64,000 nt of DNA from Sphingomonas glacialis (GCF_014653575.1 NZ_BNAQ01000003.1:248001-312000), one strand, 5' to 3'. Positions 47,211 through 60,319 are shown, counted from the first letter of the stretch. The notes: generated by a model not told the origin, from the sequence alone. Translations and numbers: made by a program.

Positions 47211-49814
47211 ATGCTCGATCTCCAGACCAGCCTCGCCCAGCCCCATGTCACGCGCCGTGCGGAATATACGCCGCCCGACTGGCAAGTGCCCGAAATCGCG
47301 CTCGACTTTGCGCTCGATGCCGCGGCAACGCGCGTCAAGGCGACGCTGCACGTCCAGCGCGGCGATCTGCATCAGCGTCCGCTGCGGCTCGATGGCGCCA
47401 GCCAGACCCTGCTGTCGGTCAAGGTCGACGGCGTCGCGGTCAATGACTGGACGCTCGACGGCGAGACGCTGGTCCTGCCACTGAGCGGCTCGGCGCATGT
47501 CATCGAGACCGAGGTCGAGATCGCGCCCGAACGCAACACGCAGTTGATGGGGCTCTACGCCTCGGGCGGCAATCTGTGCACGCAGTGCGAGGCCGAAGGC
47601 TTCCGCCGCATCACCTATTTCCCCGACCGGCCCGACGTGCTCAGCCGCTATCATGTCCGTATGAGCGCCGACAAGGCGCGCTATCCCGTGTTGCTCGCCA
47701 ATGGCGATCCGATCGCGGCGGGCGAGCTCGAAGGCGGACGGCATTGGGCCGAGTGGCGCGACCCCTTCCCCAAGCCGTGCTACCTCTTCGCGCTCGTCGC
47801 GGGCGAGCTCGCGGTCAATCGCGGCAGCTTCGTCACGATGTCGGGGCGCGAGGTCGAGCTCGGCATCTGGGTCCGCGCCGCGGATATCGACCGTACGCAT
47901 CATGCGCTCGACGCGCTCAAGACGTCGATGGCATGGGACGAGCGCGTCTATGGCCGCGAATATGATCTTGACGTGTTCAACATCGTCGCGGTCGACGATT
48001 TCAACTTCGGTGCGATGGAGAATAAAGGCCTCAACGTCTTCAACTCGCGCTACATCCTCGCCGATCCCGACACTGCGACCGATTACGATTACGACGCGAT
48101 CGCCGCGGTCGTCGCGCACGAATATTTCCACAATTGGTCGGGCAACCGCGTCACCTGCCGCGACTGGTTCCAGCTGTCGTTGAAGGAAGGCTTCACGGTC
48201 TATCGCGACCAGGCGTTTTCGGCGGACCAAGGCTCGGCCGCGGTCAAGCGGATCGAGGACGTGCGGGGCTTGCGCGCGTCGCAATTCCCCGAGGATGCCG
48301 GCCCGCTCGCGCATCCGATCCGCCCCGACGAATATCAGGAAATCTCGAACTTCTACACCGCCACGATCTACAACAAGGGCGCCGAGATCATCGGCATGCT
48401 TGCGACGATCCTCGGCCGCGAGAAATTCCGCGCCGGGACCGATCTCTATTTCGACCGCTTCGATGGCACCGCCGCGACCTGCGAGGATTTCGTCGCGAGC
48501 CTCGAGGACGCGAGCGGCATCGACTTGACGCAATTCCGCCGCTGGTACGGCCAGGCAGGCACGCCGCGCGTCACCGCGTCGTTGCACCACACCGAAGGCT
48601 CGGGCCGCGCCGAACTCGTGCTCGCACAGCGCACGCCGCCCACGCCGGGGCAGGAGCACAAGCTGCCGCTCGTGCTGCCGCTGCGCATCAAGCTGTTCGG
48701 GGCCGAGACCGCGCAGACCGTCGCGCCCGAACAGACGATCCTGCTGACCGATGCCGAGGAACGCATCGTGTTCGAAGGGGTCACCGAACGCCCGGTGCTG
48801 TCGATCAACCGTGGCTTTTCCGCTCCCGCGATCCTCGAAACCGACCGCACCGCCGCCGACCTCGCCTTTCTCGGCGCGCATGACGATGATCCGTTCGCGC
48901 GCTACGAGGCGTTGCAGCAATTGATGCTCGATACGCTGGTCGCCGCTGCGGGCAACAATCGCGCCGACACCGCTGCGGTCGTCAAGGCAGTCGCGGGGAC
49001 GCTTGCCGACGCGACGCTCGATCCGGCGTTCATCGCCGAGGCGGTACTGCTTCCGTCGGAAAGCTTCATCGGTGACCAGATGGCGGTCGTCGACCCGGAG
49101 GCGATCTTCCGCGCGCGCGAGGCCTTGCGGCGCGAGATCGGGCGGACGCTCGAGGCTGACTGGCGCGCCGCGTACGACGAATCACAGGCGACGGGTTCGG
49201 GCTATGTCTACTCCCCCGAAGCGAAGGGCCTACGCCGGCTCAAATCGGTCGCGCTCGGCTACATCGCCGCTTCGGGGGCGAGCGATGCCGCCGCGCTCGC
49301 CTTCGCGCAGTTCGAGGCCGCCGACAACATGACCGACCGGCAGAGCGCACTGACCACGCTGGTCGCCGGCGACTCGGCCGAACGCATTGCAGCGCTCGAC
49401 ATCTTCTACAATCGCTACAGCGACAATGCGCTGGTGCTCGACAAATGGTTCTCGGTGCAGGCGATGGCACCGCGTGACGATACCGGCGCGATGGTCGCCG
49501 AATTGCTGCGGCATCGCGCTTTCACGCTCACCAACCCCAATCGCGCGCGCGCGCTGATCGGGGCGTTCGGGGTGAACCAGCGCGCGTTCAATGCGGTCGA
49601 TGGGTCGGGGTATCGCTTGCTTGCAGAGCAGCTGATCGCGCTCGACCGGATCAATCCGCAGACTGCCGCCAAGCTGATCGCGCCGCTTGGACGCTGGCAG
49701 CGCTACGATGCAGCGCGCGGGGGCATGATGCGGGCGGAACTGGCGCGGATCGTCAAAACGCCGGGTCTGTCGAAGGACATGTTCGAGCAAGCGTCGAAAA
49801 GTCTCGACGCCTGA
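47211..49814 (+). CDS. pepN: Aminopeptidase N (M1 family)
   Basis: An 867-aa cytosolic aminopeptidase. The exopeptidase motif NFGAMENKGLNVFNS lies near residue 264 and the zinc site is H303-E-Y-F-H307 with Glu326 in LKEGFTVYRDQAF. The length matches the PepN group, and the N-terminal domain LGLYASGGNLCTQCEAEGFRRITYFPDRPDVLSRY is typical (near 110). There is no signal peptide. Divergent from the M28 peptidase gene. Confidence 0.95.
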   Translation: MLDLQTSLAQPHVTRRAEYTPPDWQVPEIALDFALDAAATRVKATLHVQRGDLHQRPLRLDGASQTLLSVKVDGVAVNDWTLDGETLVLPLSGSAHVIETEVEIAPERNTQLMGLYASGGNLCTQCEAEGFRRITYFPDRPDVLSRYHVRMSADKARYPVLLANGDPIAAGELEGGRHWAEWRDPFPKPCYLFALVAGELAVNRGSFVTMSGREVELGIWVRAADIDRTHHALDALKTSMAWDERVYGREYDLDVFNIVAVDDFNFGAMENKGLNVFNSRYILADPDTATDYDYDAIAAVVAHEYFHNWSGNRVTCRDWFQLSLKEGFTVYRDQAFSADQGSAAVKRIEDVRGLRASQFPEDAGPLAHPIRPDEYQEISNFYTATIYNKGAEIIGMLATILGREKFRAGTDLYFDRFDGTAATCEDFVASLEDASGIDLTQFRRWYGQAGTPRVTASLHHTEGSGRAELVLAQRTPPTPGQEHKLPLVLPLRIKLFGAETAQTVAPEQTILLTDAEERIVFEGVTERPVLSINRGFSAPAILETDRTAADLAFLGAHDDDPFARYEALQQLMLDTLVAAAGNNRADTAAVVKAVAGTLADATLDPAFIAEAVLLPSESFIGDQMAVVDPEAIFRAREALRREIGRTLEADWRAAYDESQATGSGYVYSPEAKGLRRLKSVALGYIAASGASDAAALAFAQFEAADNMTDRQSALTTLVAGDSAERIAALDIFYNRYSDNALVLDKWFSVQAMAPRDDTGAMVAELLRHRAFTLTNPNRARALIGAFGVNQRAFNAVDGSGYRLLAEQLIALDRINPQTAAKLIAPLGRWQRYDAARGGMMRAELARIVKTPGLSKDMFEQASKSLDA

Positions 49815-49821
49815 AGGTCGT

Positions 49822-49959
49822 TTAGCGTGCGGCGGCGACCTGGCTCGCCGTCGCGGCGCGCGCCGGTTCCATCGGATGCAGCGTCACGAGCGCCAGCGCA
49901 CCCAGCGCGAACCCACCGACGAACTTCCACAGGAAATCGGACTTCAAGACGCTACGCAT
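49822..49959 (-). CDS. 45-residue membrane peptide
   Basis: A short protein beginning MRSVLKSDFLWKFVGGFALG with one hydrophobic helix (FVGGFALGALALVTLHP) and an alanine-rich tail. The ATG at 49959 is preceded by an AGGTCAG ribosome site, and the gene converges on pepN with 7 bp between stops. The longer open frame back to 50052 has an unlikely leader. Function unknown. Confidence 0.55.
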   Translation of the reverse strand: MRSVLKSDFLWKFVGGFALGALALVTLHPMEPARAATASQVAAAR

Positions 49960-50076
49960 TGCTTCTGACCTTTCGCGTCCGGCCCCGTGCCGAATCGCTG
50001 CGGTGCAGCAAATCGGCTTCTCGGGATCGTTTCGCAAGCGGCTTATTGGCAACCCAGCGTTAACGGAAACTGACCG

Positions 50077-53107
<3,031 letters not shown>

Positions 53108-53186
53108 ATGTCGTTTCGCAGATGCCCCGGCTTTGCTGCCCGGGGCAACCCTTGGTTTTCGCGGTGGTCCGCCGTATCTCGGACGC

Positions 53187-53858
53187 ATGAGCACCCAAGC
53201 CCCCCTGCCGCCGCTCCGCGCCGCGATCATTCCCGTCACACCGCTCCAGCAGAATTGCACGCTGCTGTGGTGCACCGCGACGATGCGCGGCGCGTTTGTC
53301 GATCCCGGCGGCGACCTCCCCAAGCTGCTCGCCGCGGCGCAGGAACACGGCGTCACGGTCGAGAAAATCATCCTGACGCACGGCCATATCGACCATTGCG
53401 GCGAGGCCAAGCCCCTCGCCGACCAGCTCGGCGTGCCGATCGAGGGCCCGCACGAGGAAGACCGCTTCCTCACCTGCTCGCTCTCCGAGAGCGGCGCGCA
53501 ATACGGCATCGCCGGCATCAATTTCGAACCCGACCGCTGGCTGGTCGAGGGCGACACCGTCAGCGTCGGCGATCTGGTGCTCGATGTGTACGAGACACCG
53601 GGCCACACGCCGGGTCATGTCATCTTCCATCACGGGCCGTCGAAGCTGGCGATCGTCGGCGACGTGCTGTTCGCGGGCTCGATCGGCCGCACCGATTTCC
53701 CGCGCGGCAACCATCCGCAGTTGCTCGAATCGATCGTGACCAAGCTGTGGCCACTCGGCGACGACACGACCTTCCTTCCCGGCCACGGCCAGCCAAGCAC
53801 CTTTGCGCACGAGCGTCGGACCAACATGTTCGTCAGCGACGCGGCGATGGCAGCGTGA
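53187..53858 (+). CDS. MBL-fold metallo-hydrolase (glyoxalase II-like)
   Basis: A 223-aa protein with the metal motif THGHIDHCG near residue 76, the second-half histidine in GHTPGHVIFHH near 137, the aspartate in VGDVLFAGSIGRTDFPRGN and the last histidine in LPGHGQPSTFAHER. The start at 53187 omits an 18-residue leader. It is probably a cytosolic thioesterase or persulfide-type hydrolase; the substrate is unknown. Confidence 0.88.
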   Translation: MSTQAPLPPLRAAIIPVTPLQQNCTLLWCTATMRGAFVDPGGDLPKLLAAAQEHGVTVEKIILTHGHIDHCGEAKPLADQLGVPIEGPHEEDRFLTCSLSESGAQYGIAGINFEPDRWLVEGDTVSVGDLVLDVYETPGHTPGHVIFHHGPSKLAIVGDVLFAGSIGRTDFPRGNHPQLLESIVTKLWPLGDDTTFLPGHGQPSTFAHERRTNMFVSDAAMAA

Positions 53859-53862
53859 GCCG

Positions 53863-54660
53863 ATGAAACCGGGCGACATCCGCGTCGGCATCGGCGGCTG
53901 GACCTACGAGCCGTGGCGCGGCAGTTTCTTCCCCGAGAAATGGCCGCACAAGCGCGAGCTCGATTATGCCGCGAGCAAGCTCACCGCGATCGAAGTCAAC
54001 GGCACCTATTATTCCTCACAAAAGCCAGCGACCTTCGCATCCTGGGCGAAGGCGGTGCCCGACGGCTTCGTCTTCGCGCTCAAGGCGTCGCGCTATTGCA
54101 CCAATCGCAAGGTGCTCGCCGAAGCGGGCGAGTCGATCGCGCGCTTTACCGGGCAGGGGATCGTCGAGCTCGGCGATCGGCTCGGGCCGATCCTGTGGCA
54201 GTTCATGGCGACCAAGAAATTCGATCCCGACGATTTCGGCGCGTTCCTCAAGCTGCTGCCCGCCAAGCAGGACGGCGTCGCGCTGCGGCACGCGGTTCAG
54301 GTCCGCCACGAAAGCTTCCAGACACCCGAATTCGTCGCGCTCGCGCGTGCCGCCGGGGTGGCGATCGTCTATGCCGATTCGACCGACTATCCGGCGATCG
54401 CCGATGTGTCGGGGGACTTGGTCTATGCCCGGCTCGAGGCCGCGGTCGAGGAAGAGCCCGCGGGCTATTCGCCCGCTGCGCTCGATCGCTGGGCAAGCGC
54501 GGCACGACGCTGGGCCGAGGGCGGTGCGCCCGTCGACTTGCCCTATCTCGCCGACCCAGCGCCAAAGACGCCGCGCGAAACCTTCGTTTTCTTCATCAAC
54601 GGCGCGAAAGTCCGCGCACCGCATGGTGCGATGGCCTTGATCGAGCGCGTCGGCGCTTAA
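53863..54660 (+). CDS. DUF72 (YecE-like) protein
   Basis: A 265-aa TIM-barrel protein of the DUF72 family: VGIGGWTYEPWRGSFFPEKW near the start, IEVNGTYYSSQKPATFASWAKAVP near residue 44, FVFALKASRYCTNRK near 70 and YARLEAAVEEEPAGYS near 190. The function of the family is not established. It starts 4 bp after the MBL stop and converges on the mitofilin-like gene with a 4-bp overlap. Confidence 0.88.
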   Translation: MKPGDIRVGIGGWTYEPWRGSFFPEKWPHKRELDYAASKLTAIEVNGTYYSSQKPATFASWAKAVPDGFVFALKASRYCTNRKVLAEAGESIARFTGQGIVELGDRLGPILWQFMATKKFDPDDFGAFLKLLPAKQDGVALRHAVQVRHESFQTPEFVALARAAGVAIVYADSTDYPAIADVSGDLVYARLEAAVEEEPAGYSPAALDRWASAARRWAEGGAPVDLPYLADPAPKTPRETFVFFINGAKVRAPHGAMALIERVGA

Positions 54661-55676
54661 GGCGTTGCCTCAGCCGGGGTAGCGGGCGCTTGGGCCGGCG
54701 CGGCTTGCGGCTGCGGGGCGACGGTATCGACCCCCGGCGCGAGGATCGCCGCGCTCTCGATCGTGTCGAGCGCGCGGCGGACATCGACATAGCGCCGTGC
54801 AGCGCTCGTCCAGCGACCGGCCGACGCGACGCCGGGCGTCCGCGACACCTCGGCGAGCGCCGCCTCGACCTTGCCCGCCTCGAGCAACCGCCGCGCGGTC
54901 GCGACGCGATCGACCGGCAGCGGCGACGGGCTTCCCGCACGGCGTAAAACGATCAGATGGCCAAGCTCGTCGCGCAGACTTTGCCACCAGCCGTTGCTCG
55001 CCGCACCCGTAAGCAGCTCGGGCGTGACGCCATCGAGCCCGGCGCGCAGATCCTCGAGCGTCACCGGCGCGCGTGCCGCCTGGATGATCGTCGCGACCGC
55101 AGCAGGCTGCAGCGCGGCGAAGCGCGAGCGCAACTGCCCCTCCAGGAAGCCGAGATTGAGCCCGCGGTCGATCGCACGGCGCGCGGCGAAGGCGATCATC
55201 AGCGCCTGGCTGCGCGTCGCATAGGTCGAGGCGCGCTGCGAATCGCGGTCGATCGCCCCCGCGCGCGCTTCGAGCGCGTCGAGCTCGGCGGCGAGCGCGG
55301 CCTCGCGCGTCGTCAGCGCAGCGAGTTCGAGCGCGGGCGCCGCAACGGCTGCCTTGTTGGGGACGATGACGAGCGGCGCCTGGCCATTAGCACCGACCGG
55401 GACCGTAACCGTGGCGATCGGCTTGGCATCGGTCTTGACGTATTTGACCACGAGCAGCGCGGCGAGCCCCGCGCCGACCAGAAAGGCGATCAGCGCAAGC
55501 GCGATCCCCGCGCGCCAGCCGGGTCCGCGCGCGGAGCGCGGCGGGGGTGGGAGTGGGGGCGGCGCGGAAAGCGGCGGCAGCAAGCGCGGTGCGGGTCGGT
55601 CGGAGAAAGCCGAATCACGGCTGGGCGATCCGGGCAAAGCGGGATCGGGGACGGGGAGGGCGGGTTCGTCCATCAT
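54657..55676 (-). CDS. Mitofilin/Mic60-like inner-membrane protein
   Basis: A 339-aa protein: proline-rich cytoplasmic N-terminus (~1-50), one membrane segment at about residues 54-76 (GIALALIAFLVGAGLAALLVV), an alanine-rich helical coiled-coil region (~115-165, LTTREAALAAELDALEARAGAIDRDSQRA) and a C-terminal domain (~235-310, TPELLTGAASNGWWQSLRDELGHLIVLRR) of the mitofilin type. In alphaproteobacteria the Mic60 homologue is usually found beside heme genes, and here it follows hemC-hemD with a 28-bp gap. It is thought to shape intracytoplasmic membranes. Confidence 0.75.
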   Translation of the reverse strand: MMDEPALPVPDPALPGSPSRDSAFSDRPAPRLLPPLSAPPPLPPPPRSARGPGWRAGIALALIAFLVGAGLAALLVVKYVKTDAKPIATVTVPVGANGQAPLVIVPNKAAVAAPALELAALTTREAALAAELDALEARAGAIDRDSQRASTYATRSQALMIAFAARRAIDRGLNLGFLEGQLRSRFAALQPAAVATIIQAARAPVTLEDLRAGLDGVTPELLTGAASNGWWQSLRDELGHLIVLRRAGSPSPLPVDRVATARRLLEAGKVEAALAEVSRTPGVASAGRWTSAARRYVDVRRALDTIESAAILAPGVDTVAPQPQAAPAQAPATPAEATP

Positions 55677-55704
55677 CGCCTTATCGGGGCGTCGGCGCGG
55701 GCGG

Positions 55705-56391
55705 TCAATCGCCCGTCGCCCTCGGCAAAGCGAGCGTAGCGGCAAACAGTGCCGCATCGTCGGGCGTCGCGGCGGCCACCACGCCGCCCCAGCCCGCGCC
55801 GAGCGTCGCGGCAATCGCTGCGCTGAAAGCAGCGATGGCGATGTGCGAGCGCTCGAGCCCGGCCGCTGTCACCAGCGTCTCGAGCCGACGCGCGGCGCGC
55901 GCCGAGTGGAGCAAGGCGATCGTCCCGTCGAGCGCGCCAAGCGCGTCGGGCGCGACGGGCACTGCGACGCTTTGATAGACCGGCAGCACGCATGCGATCG
56001 CGCCGCCTGCAGCGAGCGTCCGGTCGCGTCCGGTCAGATGCAAGGCCCGGCGGATGCCATGCGCGTGCGCGACCGACGCGATCTGCGCGCCGTCGCCGCT
56101 GCCGATGGCCATGACGTCAAACCCCGCGGCGCGCGCCGCAGCGGCGGTATGCGGGCCGACCGCGAGCACCGGCAGGCCCGTCAGCGCAGCAATCCCCGCG
56201 CCGCCAAAGCGCAAGGCGTTGGCGCTGGTCAGGATCAGCGCGTCGTGCTGCGCGGGATCGGGGACGTCCCAGTCGAGTGCCTCCACCGCGAACAGCGGCA
56301 ACGACAGTGTCGCGAATCCAGCCTCGGCGGCGCGCGCGCAGGTCGCGGCATTGCCCGGCTCGGGGCGCAACACCGCGAGCACGCGCGTCAC
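55705..56391 (-). CDS. hemD: Uroporphyrinogen-III synthase
   Basis: A 228-aa protein starting with GTG inside the hemC stop (GTGA). HemD sequences vary widely; here the pattern VLAVLRPEPGNAATCARAAEAGFATLSLPLFAVEALDW at the start and ALILTSANALRFGGAGIAAL near residue 53 match. The end, RSHIAIAAFSAAIAATLGAGWGGVVAAATPDDAAL, is the family closing segment. It cyclises the product of HemC. Position after hemC makes the call firm. Confidence 0.9.
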   Translation of the reverse strand: MTRVLAVLRPEPGNAATCARAAEAGFATLSLPLFAVEALDWDVPDPAQHDALILTSANALRFGGAGIAALTGLPVLAVGPHTAAAARAAGFDVMAIGSGDGAQIASVAHAHGIRRALHLTGRDRTLAAGGAIACVLPVYQSVAVPVAPDALGALDGTIALLHSARAARRLETLVTAAGLERSHIAIAAFSAAIAATLGAGWGGVVAAATPDDAALFAATLALPRATGD

Positions 56392-57308
56392 GCCGCGAAC
56401 AAACGCCGTACCGCCTCGGGCGCCCGCGCGAGCAAATCGGCGGCAAGCCGATCGGCAAACGTCCCGTCGCCGATCGCGCCACGCATCTCGCCGCTCACAT
56501 GCGCGCTGCCATCCTCGGCAAACAATTCGGCGCGCAGCACGATGCTGTCGCCCTCGAGCGTCGCCAGCGCGGCAACGGGCGAATGGCAGTCGGCCTGCAA
56601 CGCCGCGAGCAAGCCGCGTTCGACCAGCACGCACAGATGTGTCGCCGCATGGTCGATCGCGCCGAGCCAGTCGCGCATACGGGTATCGTCGGCGCGCGCC
56701 TCGATCCCGACTGCGCCTTGCGCGGGTGCGGGAAGCATGACGTCAATCTCGATTCCGACCCCGACGCCCGGGCGCCCGAGCCGGTCTAGCCCGGCTGCCG
56801 CAAGCATCGAGGCATCGACCTCGCCCGCGGCGACCTTGGCGAGGCGCGTGTCGACATTGCCGCGGAAGAGGACGGTCTCGAAATCGGGTCGCAGCCGCTT
56901 CAATTGCGCGACGCGACGCGGCGAGCTCGTCCCGATCACCGCGCCGGGGCGCAGCGCTTCGATGCTCGGCGCGCCGATCAGCCGGTCGCGAACATCGGCG
57001 CGCGGCAGCATCGCGGCGATTGCGATCGCGCTCGGTCGCACCGTCTCGACGTCCTTCATCGAATGCACCGCGAAGTCGATCGCGCCCGACAGCAGCGCGC
57101 GGTCGAGCTCCTTGGTCCACAAGGCCTTGCCGCCGATCTCGGCGAGCGCGACGTCCTGGACGCGGTCGCCCGTCGTCTTGATCGGGACGATCTCGATCGC
57201 GTCGATCTGCCAGCCATGCGCGGTGCACAGCGCGTCGCGCACCATATTGGCCTGGACGAGCGCGAGCGGCGATCCACGCGTGCCGAGTTTGAGCTGGGGG
57301 TGCGTCAA
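56388..57308 (-). CDS. hemC: Hydroxymethylbilane synthase (porphobilinogen deaminase)
   Basis: A 306-aa enzyme that polymerises four porphobilinogens. Features are [18 protein letters not shown] near the start, [31 protein letters not shown] near 62, and the dipyrromethane cofactor cysteine Cys241 in [14 protein letters not shown]. The start is a TTG at 57308 with a strong GGGAGGGA ribosome site. The frame stays open upstream antisense to tsaD, which is an artefact. It is divergent from tsaD with 81 bp between. Confidence 0.93.
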   Translation of the reverse strand: MTHPQLKLGTRGSPLALVQANMVRDALCTAHGWQIDAIEIVPIKTTGDRVQDVALAEIGGKALWTKELDRALLSGAIDFAVHSMKDVETVRPSAIAIAAMLPRADVRDRLIGAPSIEALRPGAVIGTSSPRRVAQLKRLRPDFETVLFRGNVDTRLAKVAAGEVDASMLAAAGLDRLGRPGVGVGIEIDVMLPAPAQGAVGIEARADDTRMRDWLGAIDHAATHLCVLVERGLLAALQADCHSPVAALATLEGDSIVLRAELFAEDGSAHVSGEMRGAIGDGTFADRLAADLLARAPEAVRRLFAA

Positions 57309-57389
57309 GAAAGTCCCTCCCTTTTTGCGCCACTGTGGCGAAGCGTCTCGGCTTCGACAAGCCGCCTCCAAGCCGCTACAGGCGAGGAC

Positions 57390-58421
57390 ATGGCATTGAT
57401 CCTCGGCCTTGAATCGAGCTGCGACGAAACCGCGGCTTCGCTCGTCACCTCCGACCGCCGCGTCCTCGCGCACCGGCTCGCCGGGCAGGAGGCGGCGCAT
57501 CGCCCGTTTGGCGGCGTCGTCCCCGAAATTGCCGCGCGCGCGCATGTCGAAGTGCTCGCCCCCTTGGTGGAGGCCGCGCTCGCCGATGCCGGCGTCACGC
57601 TCGACCAAGTCGATGCGATCGCGGCGACCGCCGGGCCGGGGCTGATCGGTGGCGTGATGGTCGGGCTCGTCACGGGCAAGGCGCTCGCGCATGCCGCGGG
57701 CAAGCCGCTGATCGCGGTCAACCATCTCGAGGGCCATGCGCTCTCGCCGCGGCTGTCGGATCCCGATCTCGCGTTTCCCTATCTGCTGCTGCTCGTCTCG
57801 GGCGGACATTGCCAGTTGCTGCTCGTCGAGGGCGTCGCGCGCTATCGCCGGCTCGCGACGACGATCGACGACGCCGCGGGCGAGGCGTTCGACAAGACCG
57901 CCAAGGTGCTCGGGCTCGGCTTCCCAGGCGGCCCCGCAGTCGAAGCCGCCGCCGCGCGCGGGCGCCCGATCGTGCCGCTGCCGCGGCCGATGAAGGGCTC
58001 GGCCGAGCCGCATTTCTCTTTTGCCGGGCTGAAAAGCGCGGTGGTGCGCGCGCATGACGCCAAGACCTGGGAGGTCGATGACATCGCCGCTTCGTTCCAG
58101 GCGGCGGTGGTCGATTGCCTGCTGGACCGGACGATCCGCGCGCTCGACCACGCCGGTGGGGCGACCGCCTTGGTGGTCGCGGGCGGGGTCGCTGCCAACA
58201 CCGCAGTGCGCACTGCGCTTAGCGGGCTGGCGAGCGACCACGGCCTGCGCTTCGTCGCGCCGCCCTTGTGGCTGTGCACCGACAATGCCGCGATGATCGG
58301 CTGGGCGGGGGCGGAGCGCTTCGCCGCCGGTCTCACCGATCCGCTCGATATCGCGCCACGTCCGCGCTGGCCGCTCGATCCGGGCGCCGAGGCTGTGCGT
58401 GGGGCGGGGGTGAAGGCATGA
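57390..58421 (+). CDS. tsaD: TsaD, tRNA threonylcarbamoyladenosine synthesis ATPase
   Basis: A 343-aa protein that transfers the threonylcarbamoyl group to A37 of ANN-decoding tRNAs. The start [17 protein letters not shown], the metal histidines [13 protein letters not shown] near residue 110, [13 protein letters not shown] near 131 and [15 protein letters not shown] near 266 are all intact. The 4-bp overlap with gpsA makes an operon. Conserved in all bacteria. Confidence 0.96.
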   Translation: MALILGLESSCDETAASLVTSDRRVLAHRLAGQEAAHRPFGGVVPEIAARAHVEVLAPLVEAALADAGVTLDQVDAIAATAGPGLIGGVMVGLVTGKALAHAAGKPLIAVNHLEGHALSPRLSDPDLAFPYLLLLVSGGHCQLLLVEGVARYRRLATTIDDAAGEAFDKTAKVLGLGFPGGPAVEAAAARGRPIVPLPRPMKGSAEPHFSFAGLKSAVVRAHDAKTWEVDDIAASFQAAVVDCLLDRTIRALDHAGGATALVVAGGVAANTAVRTALSGLASDHGLRFVAPPLWLCTDNAAMIGWAGAERFAAGLTDPLDIAPRPRWPLDPGAEAVRGAGVKA

Positions 58422-59389
58422 AGATCGGGGTCATCGGCGGCGGCGCCTGGGGCACTGCGCTGGCGCAAGTCGCAGCGCGCGGCGGCGCTCCGGTCACGCT
58501 ATGGGCGCGTGAGAGCGAAGTCGTCGGCGCGATCAACGATGCGCATGAAAATACGCGCTTCCTCGCCGGGGTCGCGCTGTCGCAGTCGATCCGCGCGACC
58601 TCCGCGCTGGCCGATCTTGCCGACTGCGACGCGCTGCTGGTCGTCGTGCCGGCACAACATGTCCGCGCGGTGCTGACCGAAACCCCCGTCGGCAAAACGC
58701 CACTCGTGCTCTGCGCCAAGGGGATCGAGGCCGGCACGCGGCTGCTCGTCGGCGAAGTCGCGCGGGCGCTGCACCCCGCCGCCCCCATCGCGGTGCTGTC
58801 GGGCCCCACCTTCGCGCATGAGGTTGCCGCCGGTCTTCCGACCGCGGTGACGCTTGCATGCGCCGATCCGGCGATCGGCGCGACGCTCGCCGATCGCCTC
58901 GCCGGACCGAATTTCCGACCCTATGCGTCGGATGACGTCATCGGTGCGGAGATCGGCGGCGCGGTCAAGAACGTGCTCGCGATCGCGTGCGGCGTGGTCG
59001 AGGGCGCGGGGCTCGGGCAGAATGCGCGCGCCGCGCTGATCGCGCGCGGTTTCGCCGAGATGACGCGCTTCGGCGTCGCACGCGGCGCGCAGATCGAGAC
59101 GCTGAGCGGGCTATCGGGGCTCGGCGATCTCGTGCTGACCTGCTCGTCGACCGCATCGCGCAATTTCTCGCTCGGGCTTGGGCTGGGGCAGGGCAAGCGC
59201 GCCGCCGACCTGCTGTCCGATCGGCTGACCGTCGCCGAGGGCGCCTTCACCGCGCCGGTGCTGCGCGAGGCGGCAGCCGAGGCTGGCGTCGACATGCCGG
59301 TGGTCGAGGCGGTGTGTGCCTTGCTCGACGGCGCCGAGGTCCAGGCGGTGATCGGGGCGCTGCTCGCCCGCCCGTTGACGCGCGAGTGA
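58418..59389 (+). CDS. gpsA: Glycerol-3-phosphate dehydrogenase [NAD(P)+]
   Basis: A 323-aa dehydrogenase that makes glycerol 3-phosphate for phospholipids. Motifs are [17 protein letters not shown] at the start, [12 protein letters not shown] near 101, [18 protein letters not shown] near 128, and [17 protein letters not shown] near 178, which has the catalytic lysine. The stop shares a base with the next gene's ATG. It supplies the substrate of PlsY. Confidence 0.96.
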   Translation: MKIGVIGGGAWGTALAQVAARGGAPVTLWARESEVVGAINDAHENTRFLAGVALSQSIRATSALADLADCDALLVVVPAQHVRAVLTETPVGKTPLVLCAKGIEAGTRLLVGEVARALHPAAPIAVLSGPTFAHEVAAGLPTAVTLACADPAIGATLADRLAGPNFRPYASDDVIGAEIGGAVKNVLAIACGVVEGAGLGQNARAALIARGFAEMTRFGVARGAQIETLSGLSGLGDLVLTCSSTASRNFSLGLGLGQGKRAADLLSDRLTVAEGAFTAPVLREAAAEAGVDMPVVEAVCALLDGAEVQAVIGALLARPLTRE

Positions 59390-59931
59390 TGCGCTGGGCG
59401 GCATTGCTCAAGGGGGTCAACCTCAACGGGCGCAAGCTGCCGATGGCGGATTTGAAGGCGCTGGTCGAAGCGCTGGGCTATCGTGAGGTGGCAACGCTGC
59501 TCGCCTCGGGCAATGTCGTGTTCGCGTGCGACGAGACCGACGGCGCCAAGGTCGAGTCGAGACTCGAGACCGCGTTGGCCGCTTATGGCCTCGAGACTGA
59601 CGTCATCGTCCGCAGCGCCGCCGATTTGCAGGCGGTCATCGCTGCCAATCCGTTTCCAGAAGCGACGCTCACGCGACCGAATCATGTCGTGGTGCTGTTT
59701 CACCGCGACTCGATGCCGACCGATCTGCCCGATGCGCTGCCCGATCTTTATCAGGGCCGCGAGACGGTCGTGGCGCAGGGTCGCGAGCTCTACGTCGATT
59801 ATATCGACGGGATCGGCGCGTCGAAGCTCCCGCAGGCGATGGCGAAGCTCAAATTTCCCAAGCTCGCAACCGCGCGAAATTGGAACACCGTCGTCAAGCT
59901 GGCGGCGTTGCTAAAGCATCCGCACGTCTAA
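59389..59931 (+). CDS. DUF1697 family protein
   Basis: A 180-aa protein of a family with no established function: [45 protein letters not shown] at the start and NWNTVVKLAALL at the end are the family marks. Its ATG shares one base with the gpsA stop, so it is co-transcribed with tsaD and gpsA. Confidence 0.88.
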   Translation: MRWAALLKGVNLNGRKLPMADLKALVEALGYREVATLLASGNVVFACDETDGAKVESRLETALAAYGLETDVIVRSAADLQAVIAANPFPEATLTRPNHVVVLFHRDSMPTDLPDALPDLYQGRETVVAQGRELYVDYIDGIGASKLPQAMAKLKFPKLATARNWNTVVKLAALLKHPHV

Positions 59932-59935
59932 CGCC

Positions 59936-60022
59936 CCGTCACCCTCGCGAAGGCGAGGGTCCCGCTTCTTCTCCTCAGCGGGGGAACAGGCAGCGGGATC
60001 CCCGCTTTCGCGGGGATGACGG
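59936..60022. repeat. Palindromic intergenic element, type B, orientation 2
   Basis: The hairpin ACCCTCGCGAAGGCGAGGGT (59941-59960), then CCCGCTTCTT, a short centre, AGCGGGAT and the hairpin CCCCGCTTTCGCGGGG near 60000-60015, closing with ATGACGG. It has the same parts as the copy at 35861-35943 in reverse order. Confidence 0.75.
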
Positions 60023-60044
60023 ACGGAGTGGGCGATCGTGCCGC

Positions 60045-60224
60045 TCAGAAATCGATCGCGATGCCCTTCATTTCCCAATCGCCGTAACGCGTCGGGTCGA
60101 GCCCATCGGGGTCGCCTTTCACACTTTGCCCCTTGGGCGCGAGCGGGACGGAATCGGGTTCGGGCACCGGCGGACTCTTGCTGAGATAGGCGGGTGGCTT
60201 CACATGCGGCGGGCGAACGGCCAT
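60045..60224 (-). CDS. SDHAF4-like (DUF1674) succinate dehydrogenase assembly protein
   Basis: A 59-aa protein starting at MAVRPPHVKPPAYL with an AAGGA ribosome site 6 bp upstream. It ends in DPTRYGDWEMKGIAIDF, the hallmark of DUF1674/SDHAF4 proteins, which in mitochondria help assemble the flavoprotein subunit of complex II. The gene stands alone, away from any sdh operon in the window, and is divergent from rsmB. Confidence 0.85.
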   Translation of the reverse strand: MAVRPPHVKPPAYLSKSPPVPEPDSVPLAPKGQSVKGDPDGLDPTRYGDWEMKGIAIDF

Positions 60225-60319
60225 GGAGTGTCCTTGATGCACGACAGGTGCGCCCCCGCTACATCGGCGGCCTTTAGACAGAGTTCAAGCTTTTGACCCT
60301 TCCGCCGCCACGTCGCTAC

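Noticed and set aside
57309..58241. Upstream extension of the hemC frame antisense to tsaD
   Set aside because: tsaD motifs are clear on the other strand; HemC has its normal start and ribosome site at 57308.
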